64,000 nt of DNA from Streptomyces sp. GESEQ-35 (GTDB lineage: Bacteria > Actinomycetota > Actinomycetes > Streptomycetales > Streptomycetaceae), in the NCBI RefSeq assembly GCF_017948485.1, contig NZ_JAFFSX010000007.1, positions 305,478-369,477 of the forward strand, in the 5' to 3' direction. The notes below the pieces were generated by a model that saw only the letters and a program-made list of their open reading frames with translations, was not told the DNA's origin and made no database searches. Within the stretch, counting starts at the first letter, position 1, and every line of letters begins with the position of its first letter. Shown piece after piece: positions 30,932 through 38,550 of this stretch. The translations under genes and the position numbers were made by a program.

Positions 30932-32701
30932 TTACAGGCCGAGCTCTACCTCGAACTCGCCTGCCTCCAGGATCGCCTTGACTGCCGTCAGGTAGCGGGC
31001 CGCGTCGGCGCCGTCCACCAGGCGGTGGTCGTAGGAGAGGGTCAGGTAGGTCATGTCGCGGATGCCGATGACCGTGCCCTCCTCCGTCTCGATCACGGCG
31101 GGGCGCTTGACCGTGGCGCCGATGCCGAGGATCGCGACCTGGCCCGGCGGCACGATGATCGTGTCGAACAGCGCACCGCGGGAACCGGTGTTGGAGATGG
31201 TGAAGGTCGCGCCGGACAGTTCGTCCGGGGTGATCTTGTTGGCGCGGACCTTGCCGGCCAGCTCCGCCGTGGCCTTGGCGATACCGGCGATGTTGAGGTC
31301 GCCGGCGTTCTTGATGACCGGGGTCATCAGGCCCTTCTCGGAGTCCACCGCGATACCGATGTTCTCGGTGTCGAAGTAGGTGATGGTCCCGTCGGCCTCG
31401 TTGATCTTGGCGTTGACGGGTGCGTGGGCCTTCAGCGCCTGGGCCGCGGCCTTGACGAAGAACGGCATCGGGGAGAGCTTGACGCCCTCGCGGGCCGCGA
31501 ACCCGTCCTTGGCCCGGCCGCGCAGCTTCATCAGCCGGGTCACGTCGACCTCGACGACCGAGGACAGCTGCGCCTGCTCGTGCAGGGCCTTGACCATGTT
31601 GTCGCCGATGACCTTGCGGATGCGCGGCATCTTGACGGTCTGGCCACGGAGGGGGGAGACCTCCAGCGCCGGAGCCTTCTTCGCGGCCGACGGAGCTGCG
31701 GCGGCGGGGGCCGGAGCAGCGGCGGCGGCCTTCGCGGCCTCGGCGGCGGCGATGACGTCCTGCTTGCGGATACGGCCGCCGACGCCGGTGCCCTTGACGG
31801 TGGCCAGGTCGACGCCGTTCTCGGCGGCGAGCTTGCGCACCAGCGGGGTGACGTAGGCGCCCTCGTCGGTGGCCTGCGCGGCGGGCGCCGGAGCGGCCGG
31901 AGCCGGGGTGACCGGGGCCGGAGCGGCCGGCGCGGGGGCCGGGGCGGCGGGCTGGACCGGAGCCGGGGCGGCAGCGGCGGGCGCGGCCGGAGCGGCGGGT
32001 GCAGCCGGAGCCGCGGGGGCGGCCGGGGCAGCGGGAGCCGGAGCCGGAGCGGCGGGGGCCGGGGCGGCCGCCGGAGCGGCACCCGCGACGCCGATGACGG
32101 CCAGCTTGGCGCCGACCTCGGCGGTCTCGTCCTCGCCGACCACGATCTCCAGCAGCGTGCCGGAGGTGGGCGCCGGAATCTCGGTGTCGACCTTGTCCGT
32201 CGACACCTCCAGCAGCGGCTCGTCGGCCTCGACGCTGTCGCCGACCGACTTCAGCCAGCGGGTGACGGTGCCCTCGGTGACGGACTCGCCCAGGGCGGGC
32301 AGGACCACGTCGGTGCCTTCAGCGGCGCCACCGGCCGGAGCGGCGGGTGCGGCCGGAGCCTCGGGGGCGGCGGGTGCGGCCGGAGCCTCGGCCACGGGGG
32401 CCGGGGCGGCGGGCGCGGGGGCCGGCTCTGCGGCCGGGGCCGGGGCGGCAGCGGGGGCGCCCGTGCCGTCGTCGATCACGGCCAGCTCGGCGCCGACCTC
32501 GACCGTCTCGTCCTCGGCGACCTTGATGGACGCCAGGACGCCGGCGGCGGGGGAGGGGATCTCGGTGTCGACCTTGTCGGTGGAGACCTCGAGCAGCGGC
32601 TCATCGGCCTCGACGCGTTCGCCCTCGGCCTTCAGCCAGCGAGTGACAGTGCCCTCGGTGACGCTCTCGCCGAGCGCCGGAAGGGTTACGGAAACCGCCA
32701 T
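30932..32701 (-). CDS. sucB: Dihydrolipoamide acyltransferase E2 (usually annotated SucB)
   Basis: This 589-residue E2 forms the core of a 2-oxoacid dehydrogenase complex. Two lipoyl domains carry the target lysines K43 and K170 in STDKVDTEIP. They are joined by long Ala/Pro-rich swinging linkers (about residues 82-128 and 205-275). A peripheral subunit-binding domain (about 283-320, TPLVRKLAAENGVDLATVKG) anchors E1 or E3, and the catalytic domain ends with DHRLVDGADAARYL, whose His is the active-site base. The usual label is succinyltransferase, but beside aceE and lpdA in an actinobacterium it more likely serves pyruvate dehydrogenase. lpdA lies 67 bp upstream on the same strand. Confidence 0.93.
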   Translation of the reverse strand: MAVSVTLPALGESVTEGTVTRWLKAEGERVEADEPLLEVSTDKVDTEIPSPAAGVLASIKVAEDETVEVGAELAVIDDGTGAPAAAPAPAAEPAPAPAAPAPVAEAPAAPAAPEAPAAPAAPAGGAAEGTDVVLPALGESVTEGTVTRWLKSVGDSVEADEPLLEVSTDKVDTEIPAPTSGTLLEIVVGEDETAEVGAKLAVIGVAGAAPAAAPAPAAPAPAPAAPAAPAAPAAPAAPAAPAAAAPAPVQPAAPAPAPAAPAPVTPAPAAPAPAAQATDEGAYVTPLVRKLAAENGVDLATVKGTGVGGRIRKQDVIAAAEAAKAAAAAPAPAAAAPSAAKKAPALEVSPLRGQTVKMPRIRKVIGDNMVKALHEQAQLSSVVEVDVTRLMKLRGRAKDGFAAREGVKLSPMPFFVKAAAQALKAHAPVNAKINEADGTITYFDTENIGIAVDSEKGLMTPVIKNAGDLNIAGIAKATAELAGKVRANKITPDELSGATFTISNTGSRGALFDTIIVPPGQVAILGIGATVKRPAVIETEEGTVIGIRDMTYLTLSYDHRLVDGADAARYLTAVKAILEAGEFEVELGL

Positions 32702-32768
32702 GGTTTCGGTTGCTCCTTACGAATTGCGGAAGTCTGTGTCGTCGCGTGGTCGCTTCGTCGACCGAGGG

Positions 32769-34157
32769 TCAGTCGTGCGAGTGCAGCGGCTTGCCGGCCA
32801 GGGCCAGGTGGGCCTCGCCGAGCGCCTCGTTCTGCGTCGGGTGAGCGTGGATGAGCTGGGCGACCTCGGCGGGCAGCGCCTCCCAGTTGTAGATCAGCTG
32901 GGCCTCGCCGACCTGCTCGCCCATGCGGTCGCCGACCATGTGGACGCCGACCACCGCACCGTCCTTGACCTGGACGAGCTTGATCTCGCCCGCGGTGTTC
33001 AGGATCTTGCTCTTGCCGTTGCCCGCCAGGTTGTACTTCAGAGCGACGACCTTGTCCGCACCGTAGATCTCCTTGGCCTTGGCCTCGGTGATGCCCACGG
33101 AGGCGACCTCGGGGTGGCAGTACGTCACCCGGGGCACGCCGTCGTAGTCGATCGGAACGGTCTTGAGCCCGGCCAGACGCTCCGCCACCAGGATGCCCTC
33201 GGCGAAGCCGACGTGCGCGAGCTGGAGCGTCGGGACCAGGTCGCCGACGGCGGAGACGGTCGGGACGTTGGTGCGCATGTACTCGTCGACCAGGACGTAT
33301 CCGCGGTCCATGGCGACACCCTGCTCCTCGTAGCCGAGACCGGCGGAGACGGGGCCGCGGCCGACGGCGACGAGCAGGACCTCGGCCTCGAACTCCTTGC
33401 CGTCGGCGAGGGTGACCTTGACACCGTTCGCGGTGTACTCGGCCTTCGAGAAGAAGGTGCCCAGGTTGAACTTGATGCCGCGCTTGCGGAAGGCGCGCTC
33501 AAGAAGCTTGGAGGAGCTCTCGTCCTCGACCGGGACGAGGTGCTTGAGGCCCTCGATGACGGTGACGTCGGAACCGAAGGACTTCCAGGCGGAGGCGAAC
33601 TCGACGCCGATGACACCGCCGCCCAGGATGATCGCGGACTGCGGCACGCGGTCCAGGACGAGGGCGTGGTCGGAGGAGATGATCCGGTTGCCGTCGATCT
33701 CCAGGCCGGGCAGCGACTTCGGCACGGAGCCGGTCGCCAGCAGGACGTGACGGCCCTGGATGCGCCGGCCGTTCACGTCGACGGAGGTGGGGGAGGACAG
33801 TCGGCCCTCACCCTCGATGTACGTCACCTTCCGGGAGGCGACGAGTCCCTGGAGACCCTTGTACAGGCCGGAGATCACGCCGTCCTTGTACTTGTGGACC
33901 CCGGCGATGTCGATGCCCTCGAAGGTGGCCTTCACACCGAACTGCTCGCTCTCGCGGGCCTGGTCGGCGATCTCGCCCGCGTGCAGCAGTGCCTTGGTGG
34001 GAATGCAACCTCGGTGCAGGCAGGTGCCGCCGACCTTGTCCTTCTCGATCAGGGCGACGTCCAGGCCCAGCTGCGCCCCGCGCAGGGCCGCGGCGTAACC
34101 ACCGCTACCACCGCCGAGGATCACTAGGTCGAAAACGGTGCTGGCGTCGTTCGCCAC
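32769..34157 (-). CDS. lpdA: Dihydrolipoyl dehydrogenase (E3)
   Basis: E3 reoxidises the dihydrolipoyl groups of 2-oxoacid dehydrogenase complexes using FAD and NAD. The protein has 462 residues. It shows the FAD motif LVILGGGSGGYAAALR near residue 11, the redox disulfide C46/C51 in GGTCLHRGCIPTK, the NAD-binding IILGGGVIGVEFASAW near 180 and the C-terminal IHAHPTQNEALGEA with the His-Glu pair that acts as base. I choose the GTG at 34155-34157 (VANDASTVFD) with GGAGG 7 bases upstream; the longer frame to 34277 has no similarity. It lies upstream of the E2 gene, probably in one transcript. Confidence 0.97.
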   Translation of the reverse strand: MANDASTVFDLVILGGGSGGYAAALRGAQLGLDVALIEKDKVGGTCLHRGCIPTKALLHAGEIADQARESEQFGVKATFEGIDIAGVHKYKDGVISGLYKGLQGLVASRKVTYIEGEGRLSSPTSVDVNGRRIQGRHVLLATGSVPKSLPGLEIDGNRIISSDHALVLDRVPQSAIILGGGVIGVEFASAWKSFGSDVTVIEGLKHLVPVEDESSSKLLERAFRKRGIKFNLGTFFSKAEYTANGVKVTLADGKEFEAEVLLVAVGRGPVSAGLGYEEQGVAMDRGYVLVDEYMRTNVPTVSAVGDLVPTLQLAHVGFAEGILVAERLAGLKTVPIDYDGVPRVTYCHPEVASVGITEAKAKEIYGADKVVALKYNLAGNGKSKILNTAGEIKLVQVKDGAVVGVHMVGDRMGEQVGEAQLIYNWEALPAEVAQLIHAHPTQNEALGEAHLALAGKPLHSHD

Positions 34158-34357
34158 GTCACGTCCTCCATGCATGTGCGCCACGCCGGTCTCCAGTGAC
34201 CGGTCGGCGGCTGGTGTCCGGCCGCTCTGTTTCGGCCCTTCGGTGGGGCCCTGTCCTGCCAGGCCCCATCTTCGCACTTGTCAGCACAGGACGAGACGCG
34301 GGGCTGGAGTGTGAGACGCCACACGCTCACTTGTGACCATGGGGAGGAGACGTACCC

Positions 34358-34404
34358 AAGGGGCGCGGGGAACTGCGCGACCAGCCCCCACGCGCCCGCA
34401 GCCG
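34358..34404. repeat. Extragenic repeat, copy 7
   Basis: A forward copy of the core (GGGGCGCGGGGAACTGCGCG, then ACCAGCCCCCACGCGCCCGC) lies between the start of lpdA and the stop of pepA. Confidence 0.85.
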
Positions 34405-34440
34405 CCCTACAACGGATGGGACCGAGTTATTGGGCGAACG

Positions 34441-35973
34441 TCACCCCAAGTCACCCGCAGCCGTCAGCTCGGCAAGCCGCACCAACGTCCGCACTGCCGA
34501 CCCCGTGCCACCCTTCGGCGTGTACCCAAAGGGCCCCTGCTCATTGAAGGCCGGCCCCGCGATGTCGATGTGCGCCCAGGTGATCCCCTCACCGACGAAC
34601 TCACGCAGGAACAGACCGGCGACCAGCCCACCACCCATCCGCTCACCCATGTTCGCGATGTCGGCGGTGGGAGAGTCCATCCCCTTACGCAGGTGGTCCG
34701 GCAACGGCATCGGCCAGGACGCCTCCCCGACCTCCTCCGCCGCCTCGACGATCGCCGTACGGAACGCCTCGTCGTTGGCCATCACACCGAACGTCCGGTT
34801 GCCCAGCGCCAGCACCATCGCCCCGGTCAGCGTCGCCACGTCCACGATCGCGTCCGGGTTCTCCTCCGACGCCGCCCACAGCGCGTCGGCCAGCACCAGC
34901 CGCCCCTCGGCGTCGGTGTTGAGCACCTCCACGGTCTTGCCGCTGTACATGCGCAGCACGTCACCCGGCCGGGTCGCGGTGCCCGACGGCATGTTCTCGG
35001 CCAGCGCCAGCCAGCCGGTGACGTTGACCTCGAGCCCGATGCGCGCGGCGGCGACGACGGCGCCGAAGACGGCGGCCGCACCGCTCATGTCGCACTTCAT
35101 CGTTTCGTTGTGGCCGGCCGGCTTCAGCGAGATGCCGCCCGAGTCATAGGTGATGCCCTTGCCGACGAAGGCGAGGTGCTTCTTCGCCTTGGAGTGCGTG
35201 TACGACAGCTTGACCAGCCGGGGGCCGGCGGCCGAACCCACACCGACGCCGAGGATGCCGCCGTAGCCGCCCTTCTCCAGGGCCTTCACGTCGAGCACCT
35301 GCACCTTGATGCCGTGCTCCTTGGCCGCGGTCTGGGCGACGGCGGCGAAGGACTCCGGGTTGAGGTCGTTCGGCGGGGTGTTGATCAGGTCGCGGGCGCG
35401 GTTCAGCTCCTCGGTGACGGCGGTGGCGCGCTCGACGGCCGCCTTGTGCGCCTTGTCGCGGGGCTTGCCGCCGAGCAGGGCGACCTCGGCGAGCGGCACC
35501 TTGCCGTTCTTGGCGTCCTTACCGTTCTCCTTGTACGCGTCGAAGGAGTACGCGCCCAGCAGCGCGCCCTCCGCGACGGCACCGATGTCGGCGGCGTCCG
35601 CGAGCGGCAGGGCGAAGGCGGCCTTCTTGGCGCCGGCCAGGGCACGGGCGGCCGTACCGGCGGCCTTGCGCAGCGTCTCGGCGTCGAATTGGGCGTCCTT
35701 CTCCGGCTCGGCGCCCAGGCCGACCGCCACCACGAGCGGTGCCTTGAAGCCCGACGGCGCGGGGAGCTTCGTCACCTCGCCCTCGGCACCGGAGGCACCG
35801 AGGGTCTCCAGGACGCCGGCGAGCCTGCCGTCGTACGCCTTGTCCACGGCTTCGGCGCCCGGTGCGACGACCAGGTCCCCAGACCGGGATCCAGAGCCCT
35901 TGGCGACACCGACGACGATCGCGTCGGCCCGCAGGCCGGGCGCCGCGGCGGTGCTGAGAGTGAGAGCAGTCAC
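34441..35973 (-). CDS. pepA: Leucyl aminopeptidase (M17)
   Basis: PepA is a hexameric two-metal aminopeptidase that removes N-terminal residues from peptides in the cytoplasm and in some bacteria also binds DNA. The protein has 510 residues. The M17 signature is complete: FVGKGITYDSGGISLKP with the metal-binding Lys and Asp, MKCDMSGAAAV, the NTDAEGRLVLADAL block with Asp, Glu and the catalytic Arg, and WPMPLPDHLRKGMDSPTADI. The start is the GTG at 35971-35973 (VTALTLSTAAAPGLRAD); an in-frame extension to 36075 does not look conserved. It lies upstream of lpdA, separated by a repeat. Confidence 0.97.
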   Translation of the reverse strand: MTALTLSTAAAPGLRADAIVVGVAKGSGSRSGDLVVAPGAEAVDKAYDGRLAGVLETLGASGAEGEVTKLPAPSGFKAPLVVAVGLGAEPEKDAQFDAETLRKAAGTAARALAGAKKAAFALPLADAADIGAVAEGALLGAYSFDAYKENGKDAKNGKVPLAEVALLGGKPRDKAHKAAVERATAVTEELNRARDLINTPPNDLNPESFAAVAQTAAKEHGIKVQVLDVKALEKGGYGGILGVGVGSAAGPRLVKLSYTHSKAKKHLAFVGKGITYDSGGISLKPAGHNETMKCDMSGAAAVFGAVVAAARIGLEVNVTGWLALAENMPSGTATRPGDVLRMYSGKTVEVLNTDAEGRLVLADALWAASEENPDAIVDVATLTGAMVLALGNRTFGVMANDEAFRTAIVEAAEEVGEASWPMPLPDHLRKGMDSPTADIANMGERMGGGLVAGLFLREFVGEGITWAHIDIAGPAFNEQGPFGYTPKGGTGSAVRTLVRLAELTAAGDLG

Positions 35974-36262
35974 GGTGGTGATATCTCGCTTCCGATGTGA
36001 AGTTGCTGTGGCCGATGGGGGTGGGTCGACCGGGCCCGTCGCCGACCCTGGGCATCGCCGAGGGTTCGGACTCATCCGGGGCCTTCACCCTGTCGGCGAA
36101 CACCCGGGGACGAGCCTACGCGCGTATGTGCGTCGGCTCTGCTTGCGGGCGTTCACCTGTCGGTGGCGTCCCGCTGTGCCGGCCATCCGGTCGGCGAGGG
36201 AGCGGCGGCTGGGGGCGAGGACGGGGAGCGGGATTTCGAGTCATCCCGTGTCAGAACTCGAG

Positions 36263-37045
36263 TCACCCCAGCGACAGAACGACGAGCGCCGTCGTCGCCG
36301 CCGTCTCCGCGAGCCCGCCGAAGACATCACCGGTGACCCCGCCGAAGCGGCGGACGCAGTGCCGTAGAAGAAGCTCGGCGGCGGAGAGGGCGAGGACCAC
36401 GGCGGCTCCTGCCTGGACGACGCCGTACGCCCCGAAGGCCGCGCCCGCGCCGGCGGCGGCCCCGGTGACCGCGAGGGCGACGAGGACCGCACCGCGCACC
36501 GGAACGACTCCGGCGACCGCGGCCCCCAGCCCCTCCGGCCGTGCGGCGGGCACCCCGGCCCGCGCGGCCGTCGTCATCGCCAGCCGCCCGGCGGTCGCGG
36601 AGACGAGAGCGGCGAAGGCGCCCCAGGTCCAGGACTCGTCGTAGGCCTCCGTCAGCGCGGCCACCTGGGCGAGGAGCACGAACACGAGCGTGATCACACC
36701 GAACGGCCCGATGTCCGACTGCTTCATGATCCGCAGCGCGTCCTCGGCGGGCTTGCCGCTGCCGAGGCCGTCGGCGGTGTCGGCCAGCCCGTCGAGATGC
36801 AGCCCACGGGTGAGTACGGCGGGTACGGCGACGGTGGCCACGGCGGCGAGGAGAGGCCCGGCGCCGAGGACAAGCAACAGGAGCCCGAGTCCGGCGGCGA
36901 CTCCACCCACGACCGCCCCGGCCAGGGGAGCGCACAGCATGCCGCCCCGCGCGGTCTCCCGGTCCCACCGGGTCACCTTCACGGGCAGCACGGTGAGGGT
37001 GCCGAAGGCGAAACGGAGGCCGTGCAGGGGCGGGGTCCTGGGCAT
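36263..37045 (-). CDS. cobS: Adenosylcobinamide-GDP ribazoletransferase (cobalamin synthase)
   Basis: CobS joins adenosylcobinamide-GDP and alpha-ribazole to give adenosylcobalamin, the last step of B12 assembly, at the membrane. The protein has 260 residues with about five or six membrane segments. Landmarks are LRFAFGTLTVLPVK at the start, the conserved RGLHLDGLADTADGLGSG near residue 80 with its acidic metal-binding residues, and MKQSDIGPFGVITLVFVLL. The partner genes cobT and cobU lie 3 to 7 kb away rather than in one operon. The upstream stretch 35974-36262 holds nothing recognisable beyond promoter sequence for pepA. Confidence 0.95.
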   Translation of the reverse strand: MPRTPPLHGLRFAFGTLTVLPVKVTRWDRETARGGMLCAPLAGAVVGGVAAGLGLLLLVLGAGPLLAAVATVAVPAVLTRGLHLDGLADTADGLGSGKPAEDALRIMKQSDIGPFGVITLVFVLLAQVAALTEAYDESWTWGAFAALVSATAGRLAMTTAARAGVPAARPEGLGAAVAGVVPVRGAVLVALAVTGAAAGAGAAFGAYGVVQAGAAVVLALSAAELLLRHCVRRFGGVTGDVFGGLAETAATTALVVLSLG

Positions 37046-37120
37046 CCGGGAAGGCTACGACAGGCCCCGGACGCCGCATACGCAGGGCGGCCCGCCCGCA
37101 GTCCGGGCAAAATCGGAGAT

Positions 37121-37888
37121 ATGGGGAACTGGCTGGAGCGCAACATCATCGAACCGGGCAAGCTCCCCCTGCTCCTGGCCCTGTTCGCGTTCGTCGTCAC
37201 CTTCCTGGTCACCCGGCTCGTCACACGGCTGATCCGTGCGGGCAAGGGCCCCTTCGGCAACGTCCAGGCCGGCGGCGTACACATCCATCACGTGGTCCCC
37301 GGAATCGTCCTCACCATCATCGGCGGCTTCGGAGCGGTCGCCGGCGGCTACCGCGGCTTCGGCTCGGCCCTCGCCGCCGTGGTCTTCGGCATCGGGGCGG
37401 GCCTGGTCCTCGACGAGTTCGCCCTGATCCTCCATCTCGACGACGTCTACTGGACGGAGGCGGGCCGCAAGAGCGTGGAGGTCGTGGTGCTGACCGCCGC
37501 CCTCGTCGGCCTGGTCCTGGTCGGATACACGCCCTTCGGCGTCAACGACCTCAGCGACGACGAACTCCAGGACCGCGGCACCGTCATCACCACCGTCCTC
37601 ACGAACTTCGCCTTCTCCCTGCTCGCCCTCAGCAAGGGCAAGGCCCGCACCGCGCTCTTCGGCGTGATCATCCCGATCATCGCCGTGGTCGGCAGCATCC
37701 GGCTGGCCCGCCCCGGCTCCCCGTGGGCCAAGCGCCTCTACCGCCGTCGTCCCCGCGCCCGTGCCAAGTCCTTGCGCCGCGCCTACCGCCACGACCGCCG
37801 CTGGGCGGGCCCCAGCCGCAGGCTTCAGGACTTGATCGGCGGCAAACCCGACCCCGTCGAACCGGTCCGGGCCATCGACCGCCGCTGA
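37121..37888 (+). CDS. Integral membrane protein, 255 residues
   Basis: The protein has an N-terminal membrane segment (KLPLLLALFAFVVTFLVTRLV), three further ones (GIVLTIIGGFGAVAG; ALAAVVFGIGAGLVLDEFALI; VEVVVLTAALVGLVLVGY), another near residue 185-205 (LFGVIIPIIAVVGSI), and a basic cytoplasmic tail rich in Arg. The motif GGVHIHHVVPG between the first two looks conserved and could bind a metal or haem, but I do not recognise the family. The end of this gene overlaps the convergent gene at 37825 by 64 bp. The ATG at 37121 is chosen because upstream codons lose coding character. Confidence 0.8.
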   Translation: MGNWLERNIIEPGKLPLLLALFAFVVTFLVTRLVTRLIRAGKGPFGNVQAGGVHIHHVVPGIVLTIIGGFGAVAGGYRGFGSALAAVVFGIGAGLVLDEFALILHLDDVYWTEAGRKSVEVVVLTAALVGLVLVGYTPFGVNDLSDDELQDRGTVITTVLTNFAFSLLALSKGKARTALFGVIIPIIAVVGSIRLARPGSPWAKRLYRRRPRARAKSLRRAYRHDRRWAGPSRRLQDLIGGKPDPVEPVRAIDRR

Positions 37889-38526
37889 CGCACCGCCGAC
37901 ACGGCACACAGCACCAGCACGCAGGCGATCGCCGCCAGATGCTCCTTGCCGGCCAGGTTCTCCTTCACCAGCACCTCGATCACCATCGCCAGAATCACCG
38001 CCCCAGCGGTGGCATACGCCCGGTAGCGCCGGCCGAGGAACACGGCGAGCCCCACCACGGCCGCCGACGGCCCGGTGTCCACGACGTAGGCGTCCGCGGC
38101 GGGCAGCCCCAGCAGTCCGCCCGGGCCCAGCGCGATCCCCACGCGCGCGTACAGCGTTCCGGCGAGCGTGGCCGCGTACGCGATGGCGAGCGTCCGCCAC
38201 CACCCCAGACAGATCTCGGCGATCCCGAACACCAGCAGGATCTGGAGGAGGGCTCCCCACACCGGCAGGTCCAGAGCGGGCACGAACAGGGACAGCGGGG
38301 TACGCAGCAGGGCCGGACCCAGGGGATCCTTGGCCCGCACGGCCCCCACGTCCTGGACGAACCCGTACCCCCACGACTGGTTGTGCACGAGGTGCAGCAG
38401 AGCCGTCAGACACACGGCGCCGGTCGCCATGGGGATCGCCCGCCATCGCCGCTCGGCGATCGCCCCGCGCACGGTGACATACAGCGGTCCCCATTCGGCG
38501 CGGGCCCGGCGGGCGAGCGTACTCAT
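37825..38526 (-). CDS. Rhomboid-like integral membrane protein
   Basis: This 233-residue protein has about six membrane segments (for example IPMATGAVCLTALLHLV, VWGALLQILLVFGIAEICLG, LAIAYAATLAGTLYARVG and AAVVGLAVFLGRRY). The general layout and the PSAAVVG strand resemble the rhomboid-like proteins of Streptomyces, where a GPS-A-G element replaces the GxSG of active rhomboids. The catalytic Ser-His pair is not clear, so it may be an inactive relative. Its C-terminal end overlaps the opposite-strand gene at 37121-37888 by 64 bp. Confidence 0.75.
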   Translation of the reverse strand: MSTLARRARAEWGPLYVTVRGAIAERRWRAIPMATGAVCLTALLHLVHNQSWGYGFVQDVGAVRAKDPLGPALLRTPLSLFVPALDLPVWGALLQILLVFGIAEICLGWWRTLAIAYAATLAGTLYARVGIALGPGGLLGLPAADAYVVDTGPSAAVVGLAVFLGRRYRAYATAGAVILAMVIEVLVKENLAGKEHLAAIACVLVLCAVSAVRQRRSMARTGSTGSGLPPIKS

Positions 38527-38550
38527 CGCTGCGACCTCATCCGTGCAACC

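Noticed and set aside
31869..34127. A 752-codon Ala/Gly-rich frame opposite the E2 and lpdA genes
   Set aside because: The apparent repeats are the complement of the Ala/Pro linkers of E2; not a silk- or PE/PPE-like protein.
36237..36265. A repeated TCGAGTCA near the cobS stop as a possible operator
   Set aside because: It overlaps the end of the coding sequence and is too short to separate from chance.
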